Assembly: GCF_032854445.1 (NCBI RefSeq)
Contig: NC_088296.1
Coordinates: forward strand, 12,066,706-12,130,705
Source of the DNA: Liolophura sinensis
Taxonomy: Eukaryota; Mollusca; Polyplacophora; Chitonida; Chitonidae
Reading direction: 5' to 3'
DNA length: 64,000 bases
In this document: one piece after another, positions 51,376 to 62,906 of the stretch
Numbering within the stretch: the first letter of the stretch is position 1
Layout: each line of letters begins with the position of its first letter
The notes under the pieces: model-generated
Told to the model about the DNA's origin: nothing
The model's database searches: none
Seen by the model: the letters and a program-made list of their open reading frames with translations, nothing else
Made by a program: the position numbers and the translations under genes

Positions 51376-52321
51376 TGTAACGCCACGGTTTATTTTTTTT
51401 TTTTGGTATATTCCATGTATGGAATGTTGCGACGGCAAGCAGTTTGCAGCCGTATCGGATGTTCAGCCCTGAACACAGACGACACAAACCTCGTGTCACG
51501 GACTGGAATCCCTTCAGATTCCCCCAGCATGTGTACCTGACCACAGTGTGAGTTGACTATGAACGAAACAGAACAAACTTCCATGATTTTCATATCATGA
51601 AACTGTGTAGATTAGTGTGAGAGAGATATATCGTTGTGCTCGGTGCATGTTGTTGTTGATATCGAAACTGAATGTGTTCTGGTATTCAGGTTGTTTACTG
51701 TATTACCACACACATGTTCGCCTAAAACATTCTAAGGGTGTCTGTAATTGTGATCTGTAAATATGTAATCACGATATACCTTCTTTGTTAGTGTCATTTC
51801 GTTAAAAATGCTGTTAGTTCTACAAGCACGTGTTCGGTTGTACTTTCATGTGATTATACCTCTGCCGGGTCGTAGTAATACACTACATTCCAGCTACTAG
51901 TGATAGGCCCTTATGTTGTAACCCAGATGAACATAAAAGTAGTCCGTCACTTTGTGGCAGGGATAATTTTACCATTTCTTAAGTTGTCAGAATAGGTAGA
52001 ACTTTGAATGTATTTAATTTTGCATGCTGTTATAACGTTTTGAGATGTGTGTACTGCCAGGCACATCGCATTTAATTCATTTGTCATAATTGAACACATA
52101 ATATGTGGATGCATATCCTTTAACTGTATGACGAAAATACCTAACGAACGTTGTTTCTCCTCTATTGTAGCTTTTTACCTTCTCATCACCTCGACACCTT
52201 GTGATCATCATATGTCTTCATATCTCCATTTCATTAATAAAGCATCTACTCATTCACAAGGAACGAGTTGTTGGTTAACAAAACTGATAGCTTCCTCGCA
52301 TGTAGGAAGTGAGGCAGTGCA
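51376..52321 (+). mobile_element. Candidate solo LTR, 946 bp
   Basis: It starts TGTAACGCC and ends CAGTGCA (TG...CA), with 5-bp target duplication TAGTC at 51371-51375 and 52322-52326. B1 has the uninterrupted CATGTAGTCATCTTGG (TAGTC at 15573-15577). AATAAA at 52236-52241 would serve as a plus-strand polyA signal. No LTR-retrotransposon coding sequence lies next to it, as expected after LTR-LTR recombination. The insertion is certain; its LTR nature is inferred from ends and target duplication. Confidence 0.7.
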
Positions 52322-53624
52322 TAGTCATCTTGGTTGTGTTATGTAACTTAGATGTAAGTTTCGCATAAAAATGAGAGAAAAACATAACCTGTGGGCCATT
52401 ATTACGTTAGAACCTACTTGAAAGGGCATTTTTCTTATAATAGAAGTTTCGTGACCCAAAATGTACAAGAATTCCCTACCCACTGGCTGACCCTATTTTT
52501 TCTGCATAATGAGGTTAATCCTATGCTGAACAAGGACAGTTTTTAGGATGCCATTGTCTTGATAACATTGTCAGCTGTCGGTTTCTTGTTTCCTGTATGT
52601 TTCTTTATTTTTTAACATTGGCGTTCTTAACACTTTGTCATGATCTGGGCATAGTTTGAGTATGTCACATGTTTACATTAGTAAACATTTTAAGCTGTTT
52701 ATCAGATTTTTATCTTCACTATAAACACAGTGACATTTACTGGACTATTTGTGTTTATTGAATACATCTACCACATTACTATGTAAACATCTGGCATGTT
52801 TTCTATAATAAACACTTATGTCTTAGTTACCAAACAGTTTATTTTATAATAAATACCAGTTGGCATTAATCCAAACTGTAATAAAACTGTGTTTAAAAAC
52901 ACTTAACTTATTATGTACTAAATAGTTCAGCTTTTTAGCCTCTAAAAGTGTTTACTGGAATCTGTGCATACATTTTTTATGAAAATGATGCTAAAATGAT
53001 TTGTTTGTGTCACTCAAGATGTAAGCTTCATAAAACTGTACCAATTACTTATCTACACTCTGTAGTTCTCCAACATTATTTCAAATGATCGGTTAAAGAG
53101 CTGGCTGAAGAGGTTTGAGCAATTATGGTAAGCAATATGAGGAAGGTTGATAAATTAGAGTTAGAGCAATGTAAGGAAGGATACCACAGATATGTATTAT
53201 GGATATAACCTTTTTTCCTTTAAATGACTTTTACATGTAAGTGCTGTGATATGACATGTGACATGTATTATTGTATTCACTGTCGTGTAAGCATTACGCC
53301 CACATTGTGATATTTTCTAATAGGTGGTCTCTAAGCACATATATGTACATTGATTATGTTGCGGTTTATTCAGAATATATATATTGTTTTTGCTTTCATG
53401 TGCGTAGCTTGATGAAATAATTAAAGTATCATTGTTGCATCGCTTTTCTTTTGTTTTTTAAATTCAGACCCTGTCCACACTTTTTCTTTTATAAATATAA
53501 TCAGTTTTTCTTGTCAGTGTATTAAGTTGAATCTCTGTACGAATAACTACAACATAAGCTACCTCCTTATGTTTAATGAACTTCACTCAGAGCTGCAGCC
53601 CTACTCGTGCTTAATCCTCTCTGG

Positions 53625-53752
53625 TCGTAAATGGGAAGGACGTGGGTTTCCCACGCGCTCTGCACAGTTACCTCCCATCATAATGATGGCCACTGTCGTA
53701 TAAGTGAAAGATTGCGTACGTCGTAAAACACCAATCAAATGAATAAATAAGT
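53625..53752 (+). mobile_element. SINE fragment in B2 3' flank
   Basis: GTGGGTTTCCCACGCGCTCT, ATGATGGCCACTGTCGTATA and a CGTAAAACACCAATCAAATG tail. Flanked by ACTCGTGCTTAAT and TACTTGTGCTTAAT. B1 at about 16921-16945 has CTCATGCTTAATCCTCTC, uninterrupted. Confidence 0.8.
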
Positions 53753-54469
53753 ACTTGTGCTTAATGTTAATTGACATATATATTGTACTCCCTGAAATCG
53801 TCTGCTTGTAAGTTTTTCACAGCTTGCTTGTAATGGTCATGTATCACTGTGTGTGCTGTAAAGAATGGATTGATAGTTTCATTTTAGGTTTAACCTTCAA
53901 GACCACCTTTCGTCTCCAACTTGATGTGCAGTTCAAATCAAGTATCCAAAGGGCTTCTGTTGTCATGTGTGACTTTGTGCGGGTGTTTTTCAGTTCCCAT
54001 ACATGTATTTTCAGTAAAACACACATCAATGTGTCTATGTAAAATCAGCTGGCAAATCATCTTTGATTTCTGTGATAATTCACAGATCTCTGAACTGTGC
54101 AAATGTGAAAGTCTGGCTAGTAGCTGATTAACTTTAGGATATGGCTTCATCCCCAGTACTGTTGCTATGACAACCTGTGGTCAAGATTATGAGGTCACTG
54201 CACCATTTCATCAGCTTGCTGTTATTTTGATTTCAGTTGTTGTTGTATTCATGTATGATTCGGTAATATTTTGCTGTTCTCTGCCTTTTGTGTTCACACT
54301 TTTGAAATATATGTTTAATAAAAGTAACTGATTGTGCAATGTGTAATCGTCGTTTGAATGGTTGAATTACACTGTCAATGAAATGTAGTAATACACACAG
54401 AAAAATCATGCACAGTATGTAGCATTTTTACACAAAGTTATACATATACCAATTTCACAATCAACATGT

Positions 54470-54850
54470 TAAAGTTACCTGATGTGTATCTTCTCAGTAG
54501 TGTTGGATTTCTTCTCAGTCTGATAAATTGTCCGTATATTATCTGATGTGTATGTTTTTAGGTATGGTGGGTTTCCTCTCCGTGATACCTTGTCCGTATG
54601 TTACCTGATAAGTATGTTCTTAGGTGTGGTGGGTTTCCTGTTTCTCTGACACTTGGTACCCATATAACCTGATGTGTAACTTCTCAGGAGAGATGGTTTT
54701 CCCCTCTCTAATACCGGGTCCACACATTACCTGATGTCTATCTTCTGAGCAGAGCTGGTTTTCCTCTCTGTCTAATACCGGGTCCATGTATTACTTGATG
54801 TGTAACTTCTCAGGAGAGATGGTTTTCTTCTCTCTTCAAGCTTTAAGCAT
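54470..54850. repeat. 62-bp minisatellite, B2 flank
   Basis: About six units of the repeat at 17560-18250; contracted compared with B1. Confidence 0.88.
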
Positions 54851-54943
54851 GTTAAAGACTGTTGAGGTAAAAGCTACAAAATCAGGAAACACGAAGTTTG
54901 CTTAGTATTTATGCTACTTAGAAGCTGTGCATCAAGATATTAT

Positions 54944-55168
54944 TTATTTTATTTAATTGGTGTTTTACGCCGTACTCAAGAATATTTCACTTATACGACG
55001 GCGGCCAGCATTATGGTGGGAGGAAACCGGGCCTAGATATTAAGGCAGCAACCTGCGGATGGTCGTGGGTCTCCCCCGGGCGCTACCTGGTTTCCTTCTA
55101 CCATAATACTGGTTGCCGTCGTGTAAGTGAAATATTCTTGCGTACGGCGTAAAAAACACCAAACAAAC
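54944..55168. mobile_element. Head-to-head pair of SINE 3' halves
   Basis: A minus-strand 3' half (54944-55035) and a plus-strand 3' half (55050-55168) face each other and form an inverted repeat. The pair is flanked by ATCAAGATATTA on both sides; B1 has a single copy near 18752-18763. It may be one twin-priming-like insertion or two nested events. Confidence 0.8.
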
Positions 55169-56116
55169 AAATGAATCAAGATATTAAGAGTTAAAGCATG
55201 GGGAATGAAATAAATACAGCACGCTTGGTGGTAGATGTATGTATATCATAGCACATCACAGCAGCTCGTAAAAATCATTACTCTAAAGTTTCAATTAGAG
55301 GAGAATGGGGCATAACTGACTAGCCAAATTTGGTAGTAGTCCCATGGATAACCTACGTAAACCCTCATTATAAACATAGCCAGGATCATCACATGTCGAC
55401 GGTTGCGCCATTTGGAGAAAAAAAAAACGCTCACCAGTGAAATTCCGTTTTGCCTCAAACATCGGGTCCGTTTTGCCCCATGAGATATTTTACACGTAAC
55501 TCTGCATCGGCATTACGCTTTTTACTCTTTTACTTTTAATGAGGTAAACAAACGATTTGTAACACACATCGTGTAATATACAGAGCCACGAATGATATAA
55601 ATAGCTGTACAACAGTCATGGTGGACTCACACATGCAATACGGGTGTGAAAAAGGCAAAAATATCAATTTTTTCATAAACTTTTCACGTTCAATTAGCAG
55701 ATGAATTTTAGCTAGAAAGCATACTTGATACTAACGTATAAGACAACAGTTGTTAGAAAGAATCAGAAGCCTTCAATCGACAATAAATTCAAATTGTTGG
55801 TTTACAAGAGTTGTCTGCATTTACATGTACGAAATCATGCAAGTGTGAGGAAGGTCGCCTAAACTCCACCACAAGCTCGAGCTGAAAAGCGTTTGCTTGA
55901 CACTTAACACAAACATAAACTCAAATGTGTAACTTTGGTTTTTAATTTTAATATGTAGGCCAAAATATGGTTTTAATTTTGACTATTTTTTTCAGTTTAA
56001 AAGTAATATATATAGTATATGAATTCCAATATGATTTCAGACAAATGTCCCATGACATTCATATCTAAAAAAACAATTATTAAAATAAATGATTTTGCTG
56101 AAAAATATATATTTTC

Positions 56117-56505
56117 AATACTCCTTCAGTAACCTAGACGGAATTGACTGGTTGGTTTACTTTGTTCCATTAAGTATCCCTCAGTAACCTGGACGGAATT
56201 GACTAGTTGGTTTACGTTGTTCCTTTAGGTAACCCTCAGTAACCTGGACGGAATTGACTGGTTGGTTTACTTTGTTCCTTTAGGTAACCCTCAGTAACCT
56301 GGACGGAATTGACTGGTTGATTTACTTTGTTCCTTTAGGTACCCTTCAGTAACCTAGACGGAATTAACTGGTTGATTTACTTTGTTCCTTTAGATACCCT
56401 TCAGTAACCTAGACGGAACTGATTGGTTGGCTTAGTTTGTTCCTTAAGGTGACCTTCTCGAAATTCGACGGAATTGACTGGTTGCTTTACTTTCTTCTAC
56501 TCTAC
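56117..56505. repeat. 55-bp tandem repeat at the B2 boundary
   Basis: About seven units of CCTCAGTAACCTGGACGGAA, TTGACTGGTTGGTTTACTTT, GTTCCTTTAGGTA; period 55 bp (CCCTCAG at 56233 and 56288). Starts exactly where homology with B1 ends. Confidence 0.92.
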
Positions 56506-56904
56506 TTTCTTTCCCGCTCCGTTCCGTTAAGTGATTTTTGATGAGCTGATGATTAAATTAGAATTTGGATACTTTCTTCAGTGAGCAGTTAAATTAATTC
56601 TGATCTGGATGAACGACCCAGGAATTTAGAAACGAAACAGGCGTACACAGTTTGGGCGGATATATGGTAGAACAAGTCGAGTGTTACAGATGCGTATTAA
56701 CCTCAAAATAATTTAGTTTTGGCCATTTCAAGATACATCATTCCAAAATATAATCCATAGCAAACTTTAGCTTTATATGAGAATGTTATAAAACACGTAA
56801 AGTTTCTTTGTTTGTTTTAATCAGCATAGTTTAGCTCTTGCTCTATTTAGTCTAAAAAGCAGTCTGGCGTCTTTCTCAGGAGCTCCGTGAACATAAAGTG
56901 CGCA

Positions 56905-57215
56905 ACTCTTAAGCGAGATGGCCTGCCAGCAACCTTCAGGTGCAAGCCCTAGGCAAGAGGCAAGCGGTGACTGGGTTCAATCCCAGCCTCAGACAGAAAA
57001 CCTGGGGATTTTTCATCCTTCTCTGCACGATGTGATTGGTGATAGTAGGCGATCGAAGGCGTTAGTATGGCTATTTACCGAGTCTAGTCTCACTTGTCTT
57101 TTGTGCATACATGGTCACATAAACGAAAGTTAGTAGCTTGCCAAAGGTCAGAGGCGGCTTACCATCATGCACCTGTAAAACTGACCGGCATCATATCAGT
57201 GAAAATAAATTACAT
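56905..57215 (+). mobile_element. SINE, fourth family (copy 1)
   Basis: Strong pol III B box GGGTTCAATCCC at 56973-56984. The 3' part has TAGCTTGCCAAAGGTCAGAG and AAAACTGACCGGCATCATAT. It aligns in its 3' half with 57740-58110, giving a repeat family. Head identity is uncertain. Confidence 0.55.
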
Positions 57216-57739
57216 ATTGAAGTAAACTTGTATTAGCTCCGTGTGTTGCAGGTATACCTAATGAAAGGCGGTGCTTTGTCCTAAGTATGACAGATAGACA
57301 GAATCAGGCCATGCATTGCCCCAGATGAATTTCTAGTCAACCGTGACCACGGCTGCCAAATTTAACTTAAATTTAACCTAGCACTTTAATCCGCTCGTCC
57401 AGCAGGACAGTTGTGAGCGTGTACGAGGTAGGTTCTAATGGCCTTTGTCCGGTCTGTCATAGCAGATTACGGAATGCTCAGTCAAACATGCCGAGCAGGT
57501 CTGTGACGTTCTCAGACGTACATGGTTCGGAGCCTAATATCTGGCACACACAAGCCTGTTTGTTTACCACCTCCACGGCCTTGAGTTCTCGTTGGGGGCA
57601 AATGTTTGACGGGGGTTTTCGTGTCGACTTGAGGAAACTTGACCTCAATGCCCCGGGGGAGCTTGCCCTTAGGCTGAAGAGACTTGATTGATGTAGGTGT
57701 ATCGCTGATAGCCCATAAACCACTGTAAACTGTATTTAG

Positions 57740-58110
57740 GAGCCGTTCGTCATGACCGAGTGGTCAAATGGTTTGGTTTTCAGTCGCCATGAAACACGAG
57801 GAGCAGGATCAATCCAGGCCTTGGACCGGGAATTTCGAGATTCTCTCGGTGTCACTGTTCGTGCGTGGGACCTTGGTGCAATAAATGAGTGGCGACGCTC
57901 GTGCGGCAGTATATCTTTTCACCAGTAAAGTGTGCATGTCTGTACTTCAAGTGCTCGCGGAATATTCGCCTGTGTAACTTGCCAAATGTCGGTTTATTCT
58001 GGAAATTCCGCTTTCCTTCACTCATAAAACTCACCGACATTGTATTAGTGAAAATTTCTTGAGCATGGCGTTTATCAGTAATTAAGTAAATTAATAAATC
58101 AATCAATCAA
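57740..58110 (+). mobile_element. SINE, fourth family (copy 2), Ser/Leu-tRNA-like head
   Basis: GTCATGACCGAGTGGTCAAA resembles the start of a class II tRNA (Ser/Leu). GGATCAATCC is a B-box-like element. The tail is TAACTTGCCAAATGTC, AAAACTCACCGACATTGTAT and TTCTTGAGCATGGCGTTTAT then (AATC)n. Not a functional tRNA: the arms do not pair properly. Confidence 0.6.
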
Positions 58111-59569
58111 ACTATTCGTGTGTTCTTCGTGGTTCTCTGATTTTACATTGGCCAGCTGACGAAGAAGCAGCAAGGATTTATACGTCAATTATTTTAATGA
58201 CTTACAGCACAGAGTCGATTCTCCAAAATTCACTTCGTTAATCCTATTTTTGCACGGAATGTCAGTCGTTTAAGCTTTACGCTGTTAGACATGAAGTAAT
58301 TCTCAAAAACAGATCTCGGTGTCGTACATTTGTATAATAGTCGTCACCCAAAATGGACGTTCCAAAACAGCGTCCAGCACAAACCGGCAAAGAACTATAA
58401 GAAAGCACAAACTTAAGACCTAACAGTATTCTTTTTTCAATGATCTAGGCGTGTAAACCTAAGCAGTATCCAATTCGGGTGCCATGCTAGCTTATATGTT
58501 GTCGTTTATCAAAACTGTAAGTGTTCGTAGATCTACAGTGTATACCCATTGTTGCCAGCTTATTCTAAACGATGTGTATAAAGAGAACTAGGCCCGGAGT
58601 TAAACGGGTTAGACATAGTAATGAAGGAGAGCGCTACATGCGAAAAATTAAGCCGTGAAGCTTTTTTAATGTGGCCGCAGGGTGAAATGTATGTAAATGA
58701 GATGCAGTTTAACCAGGCTTAATTTTGCATAAACCTTACCTGTGTCACACAGTAAAGAAACTCGCCTTATATTATCAGTCGCATACATGAAGAAATAAAT
58801 CATAGAGACGTTAACCTAAATTCTGTTGGACTAATTAAGTAATGTCGGCTTGCCGAGGATGTATAAAACTGTATTTCTTTGTTTTCATTTTTAATCGAAA
58901 CATAATCCCTGATTCCGCTGTTCTCGAAAATCTTTTAAGGCCGAAGACGTGTGTGGAAATCCAAAACTACGACGAAATCGAGAAAATTTGAGCTTCTGTC
59001 AACATAGCTGCTACGCGGTGCACGGGGAGCAGTTGGCCTTAAAAAGCAAATACACCCCTTGATGTTGACATAGACGGTTTAAACCAACAGCACACATATT
59101 CTGAACAAATCCAAATGCAGAACTCCGGAAACGAAGAAGACGGCTGCATGTAAGACACGAACTTGTGGTCACGGAAGCCGAGCTCTGTATTGTAGGAGCC
59201 GACAAGATCAGCTTTTTTCTACAAGTGAGAGAATCATACCCTTGTGATCAGATGCATGAGAATTTACCTTGGACGCGTGATCTTCTGCAACACATTCCGC
59301 AAACTGGGTAAGTGAAGAGTTTGAGATGTAAGCAATTTTACTTTATATAATATGTGTAGAGAATAGAAAGTGAATCCAGAGCTGCGACGACAGTGAGGCA
59401 GTTGGCCCCTTTTCAACTTAAGCTACCAGTGTTACGGCTTTGTTCTGACCGTTCATGCAAATACGCTCTCCAGCACCACATGCCTTTCAAACAGAATTAG
59501 GTAAAGAAACAAAACTGCAGTCGTGTTATCCTCATAGTGACGTCAATGGATATTTCCATGCGGTCATTC

Positions 59570-59837
59570 GTGGCTCAGTCTGTTAGCGCGCTAGCGCAGT
59601 GTAATCACCCAGAAGCCTCTCACCAATGCGGTCGCTGTGAGCTCAAGTCCAGCTCATGCTGGCTTCCTCTCCGGCCGTACGTGGGAAGGTCTGACAGCAA
59701 CCTGCGGATGGTCGTGGGTTTCCCCCGGGCTCTACCGGGTTTCCTCCCACCATAATGCTGGTCGCCATCGTATAAGTGAATTATTCTTGAGTACGGTGTA
59801 AAACACCAATCAAATAAATAAGTAAATAAATAAATAA
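59570..59837 (+). mobile_element. tRNA-derived SINE, full length, plus strand
   Basis: The cleanest copy in the window: GTGGCTCAGTCTGTTAGCGC head, B box GAGCTCAAGTCC, body with GGCTTCCTCTCCGGCCGTAC, then CATCGTATAAGTGAATTATT, TTGAGTACGGTGTAAAACAC and (AAAT)n. Target duplication CCATGCGGTCATTC / CCACGCGGTCATTC at 59556-59569 and 59838-59851. Confidence 0.92.
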
Positions 59838-60559
59838 CCACGCGGTCATTCATGCAAGAACACGTATTTGACAATCATAATTAATGGGAGACTCGAGGAC
59901 GAGGTACGCAGACGATCCAGTTGACAGTAGAACGCATCGTTTTCTTCTGTGACGTTGCAGTGCGTGTGTACTTCATATATGTTTTATGAGTACACATACT
60001 GTTCACAGCTTTGGCCCGTCTTGATACAGGGGTGAAGGAGTTTTACAAGTCCCCCGTTTTGTTTCTGTCATATACAGGTCAACCGAATGCTCCGCACATG
60101 AGTTACACATGTCACACTTGCTTAAATTGAGAACAGAATGAAAAGAAACCTTGTCACGAGAGGGTGTAGAGGTACACTGAGTGTTTTTTCTTCTTCACCC
60201 AGGTGTTTGCTCTGGTGCCTTTCAGTCTGTCCAGCGTTCATCGCCAAAAGAACTTTTTTCAATAAAGCTACATTTGTACGCTCTCAACTAAGTGAACATT
60301 ATCGCAAACTTAAGGAGCCGCAGTTGTTCAGATTTATTATAACTGTTTCCAACCACTTTTGTGGAAAGTTCAAAAATAAAGTTAAGTAGGCGTTTCATTT
60401 TGTGACACGAGAGAAATCCACGAAGGAAGGACATAAAAGGATGGTTCATTCTTTATCATTAGTTAATTACACCAACCAGATGAGGAATCGTGCTATTTGA
60501 ATTTGAAAACATGGCGTTGCATGGTGACGTCACTCTTCAAGGCGAGCCAGATCGATACT

Positions 60560-60740
60560 CTTTGATTTATTTGTTATTAAACTCTATACTCAAGAATGAT
60601 TCACTTATACGTAGTATGACAGCCAGTTCTATGGAACGGGAAGACGAGCGCCCGACCTTTGGCACCTTTCTGACGAACTTTCTTACCTGTGACGTACAGA
60701 TACGTAACCCATATTACCGGAAGACAAGTAGACCTTAACA
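60560..60740 (-). mobile_element. Decayed SINE variant, third body type
   Basis: On plus: CTCAAGAATGATTCACTTAT then ACAGCCAGTTCTATGG and TTTCTGACGAACTTTCTTAC. The start matches the shared SINE tail; the body resembles 28975-29170. Confidence 0.5.
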
Positions 60741-62019
60741 AACGTTAGACTAATCTAACGCTCGCACTGGTGTCATCTTATTCACCACGATCCCACGAAC
60801 AGTGTCATGGGAAAAATCGACAAATATGCCCTGTCCAAGGCCAGGCGGTCTTTGGGTCCTTAGCGGAGGTCAATCAGAGAATTAACATGGCCTGTTGTAC
60901 TGACCATGTTCACCCTGGCATCAACAGACTATGTACCAGCCTGCGAATTGGGCTAGGTAGACTGTGGTTTTAATTTCGGAGTTTTGTCAGGTAATATGGC
61001 CTCCTTGTAAGTGCTTTTTGTTATATCTAATTCTGCATATGCCAGGAGGTATGTAATTTGTTTCTTTTTAAGCCTTTTGCATGAAAAATTAGAATAAAAG
61101 CATAACTGAGGTAAAATGGCAGAAGTTCGTATTTCACCGGTTAGGAGTGACCATTTGTCAACTATCACATTGTCGCCCTTGCTCTGGATTTACTCTTGAT
61201 GCTCTCTTCGTCATATGTACGGTTTTAATCCCGGAGTTTTGATATATAACTGCATTGCTAAGATTGATGTTTTTCTTCGGTAATAACCGTCTCCTCCACC
61301 CCATAAATCTGGCCGCCTGAAACGTTCTTGTGTGCGGGCAATAAACATCAAGCCAAGTAGGTAAGCTATATAACTGCATGATGACTTGACAAATGACATG
61401 GTACGGTAAAGCGGATAATCGGTCCCAAAAAGGAACGGCAAGGCGGAGAATCGGTCTCAGAGAGGTACGGTAAGGTGGAAAATCGGTCCCAGAAAGGTAC
61501 GAAAGAAAAGCGCAAATTTCAAAATCCCAGAACTATTCAATAATTTCCAAATCCAGAAGCATAAATCTTGGTCGAAGCAAATTTTGAAATGTGCCATAAA
61601 ACTTGATAGCCGCTTAGTAATAACACGCCAAGTACCCACTCTCGATCCAAAACGTCAATTTATCATTCAATTAAGGGCCCCGTGGTTTTAGTTTACAGTA
61701 TGAAGATCAAAGCTAATGAGAAAAATATTTTTACTGAAACTTTCATGTGTGTATTTCTACGCGCTGTCAAAGTTTTTGTTTTGGTTAACATTCACATTCA
61801 AATGTAAAACATAAACTTTGTAATGTGATCAGTTTTGTCATATTTTGGCTAGCTTAAAGTCCGTATTTCTGCCATCGTAATTCAGGCACCCGCCACAGTA
61901 CAGCGGACTGACGAAGTTGCTGCTGAGAAGATGTTATACCTCGTGGAAGAGTTCGAATCTTTGGGCCCTCTTTCTATTGATTTGCAAAACGTTCTTTTGT
62001 GTGACTGAAAATTTAAACC

Positions 62020-62617
62020 CCGTCCAAACTATCCAACATCACTCAACAAGAGTCAACTTAAAGTTGAGGGAACAAGTTGAGACGTGTTGAATAGTCTGGA
62101 CGGGTTCCTCAACTTCGTTCAACAACACTCAACACTATCCAACACGGTTGAATCGAAATGTGCATGTGAATTTTTTGTCAACAAGATGAGCGAAGTTGCG
62201 TGAAAGTAGACAATCAGCGGGCGTGTAGAAATAACATGACCGTCTTAATACACGTGACCTGGGCAAAATGGCGGCACCATAGGCGAAAGAGAGAAACTGA
62301 TCTCACAATGAGACAGTTTCGTTGATACAGGAGTATGAAAAATATACTTGCCCGTACAACACTGTCTCTAAAGATTACAAAGACAGGGACAAAAGAAAAT
62401 CTTTGTGTCCCATGCACTGGAGAGAAAGATGGAAATTTCCCGCCAATTTATCGAAAGTTTGTTGAAAAAAAAAAAACACAGCTCAATACACGAAAACAGT
62501 GTTGGACAATGTTGAACTATTTGATTTGTAGTGAGGACGGACACTCATCTTACCTCAACAGCATTCAACTTGCTGTTGAGTCAACAAAAGTTGGACAATG
62601 TTGGATAGTCTGGACGG
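62020..62617. mobile_element. Non-autonomous DNA transposon (MITE-like), 598 bp
   Basis: The left end CCGTCCAAACTATCCAACAT is the inverted match of the right end ATGTTGGATAGTCTGGACGG (19 of 20). Subterminal regions are packed with TTGTTGA and TCAACA motifs, and a further copy of ATAGTCTGGACGG lies at 62091-62103 inside. No transposase. Target duplication not identified, so the exact outer edges may be off by a few bases. Confidence 0.6.
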
Positions 62618-62788
62618 TTGGATAGTTGGATTGTCATGAATTAGAATGGATAAGCTATGGTATTACGTAACATTTTGCAACTGTAGCGAAAACATGCGTG
62701 AATTCTGGTTGAAAGCCCATGTGGTCCTCTAGCTAGGGTTTACATGTTATGCATAACAAAAATATAGGGCTGAAAATTACATTTGTTT

Positions 62789-62791
<3 letters not shown>

Positions 62792-62883
<92 letters not shown>

Positions 62884-62906
62884 GTATATATATATATATA
62901 TATATA
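62792..62906. repeat. (TA)n microsatellite with TATG units
   Basis: About 115 bp; TA repeats broken by TGTATGTATGTATG near 62871. Apparent minus-strand Ile-Tyr frames are artefacts. Confidence 0.95.

Larger units (their letters stand above)
42559..56123. repeat. Segmental duplicate block B, copy B2 (TRIM-2 plus 3' flank)
   Basis: The second full copy of block B. Relative to B1 it has extra pieces at 43797-43846 (SINE tail), 43919-44255 (SINE-like), 47101-47820 (unrecognised, in intron 4), 50560-51005 (partly shared with B3), 51376-52321 (solo LTR candidate), 53625-53752 (SINE) and 54944-55168 (SINE pair). It ends where a 55-bp tandem array starts. Confidence 0.9.

Noticed and set aside
57413-57691. 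92-codon frame with CPVC, possibly a RING start
   Set aside because: A single CxxC without the other ligands and no splice partner; not enough to call a RING.
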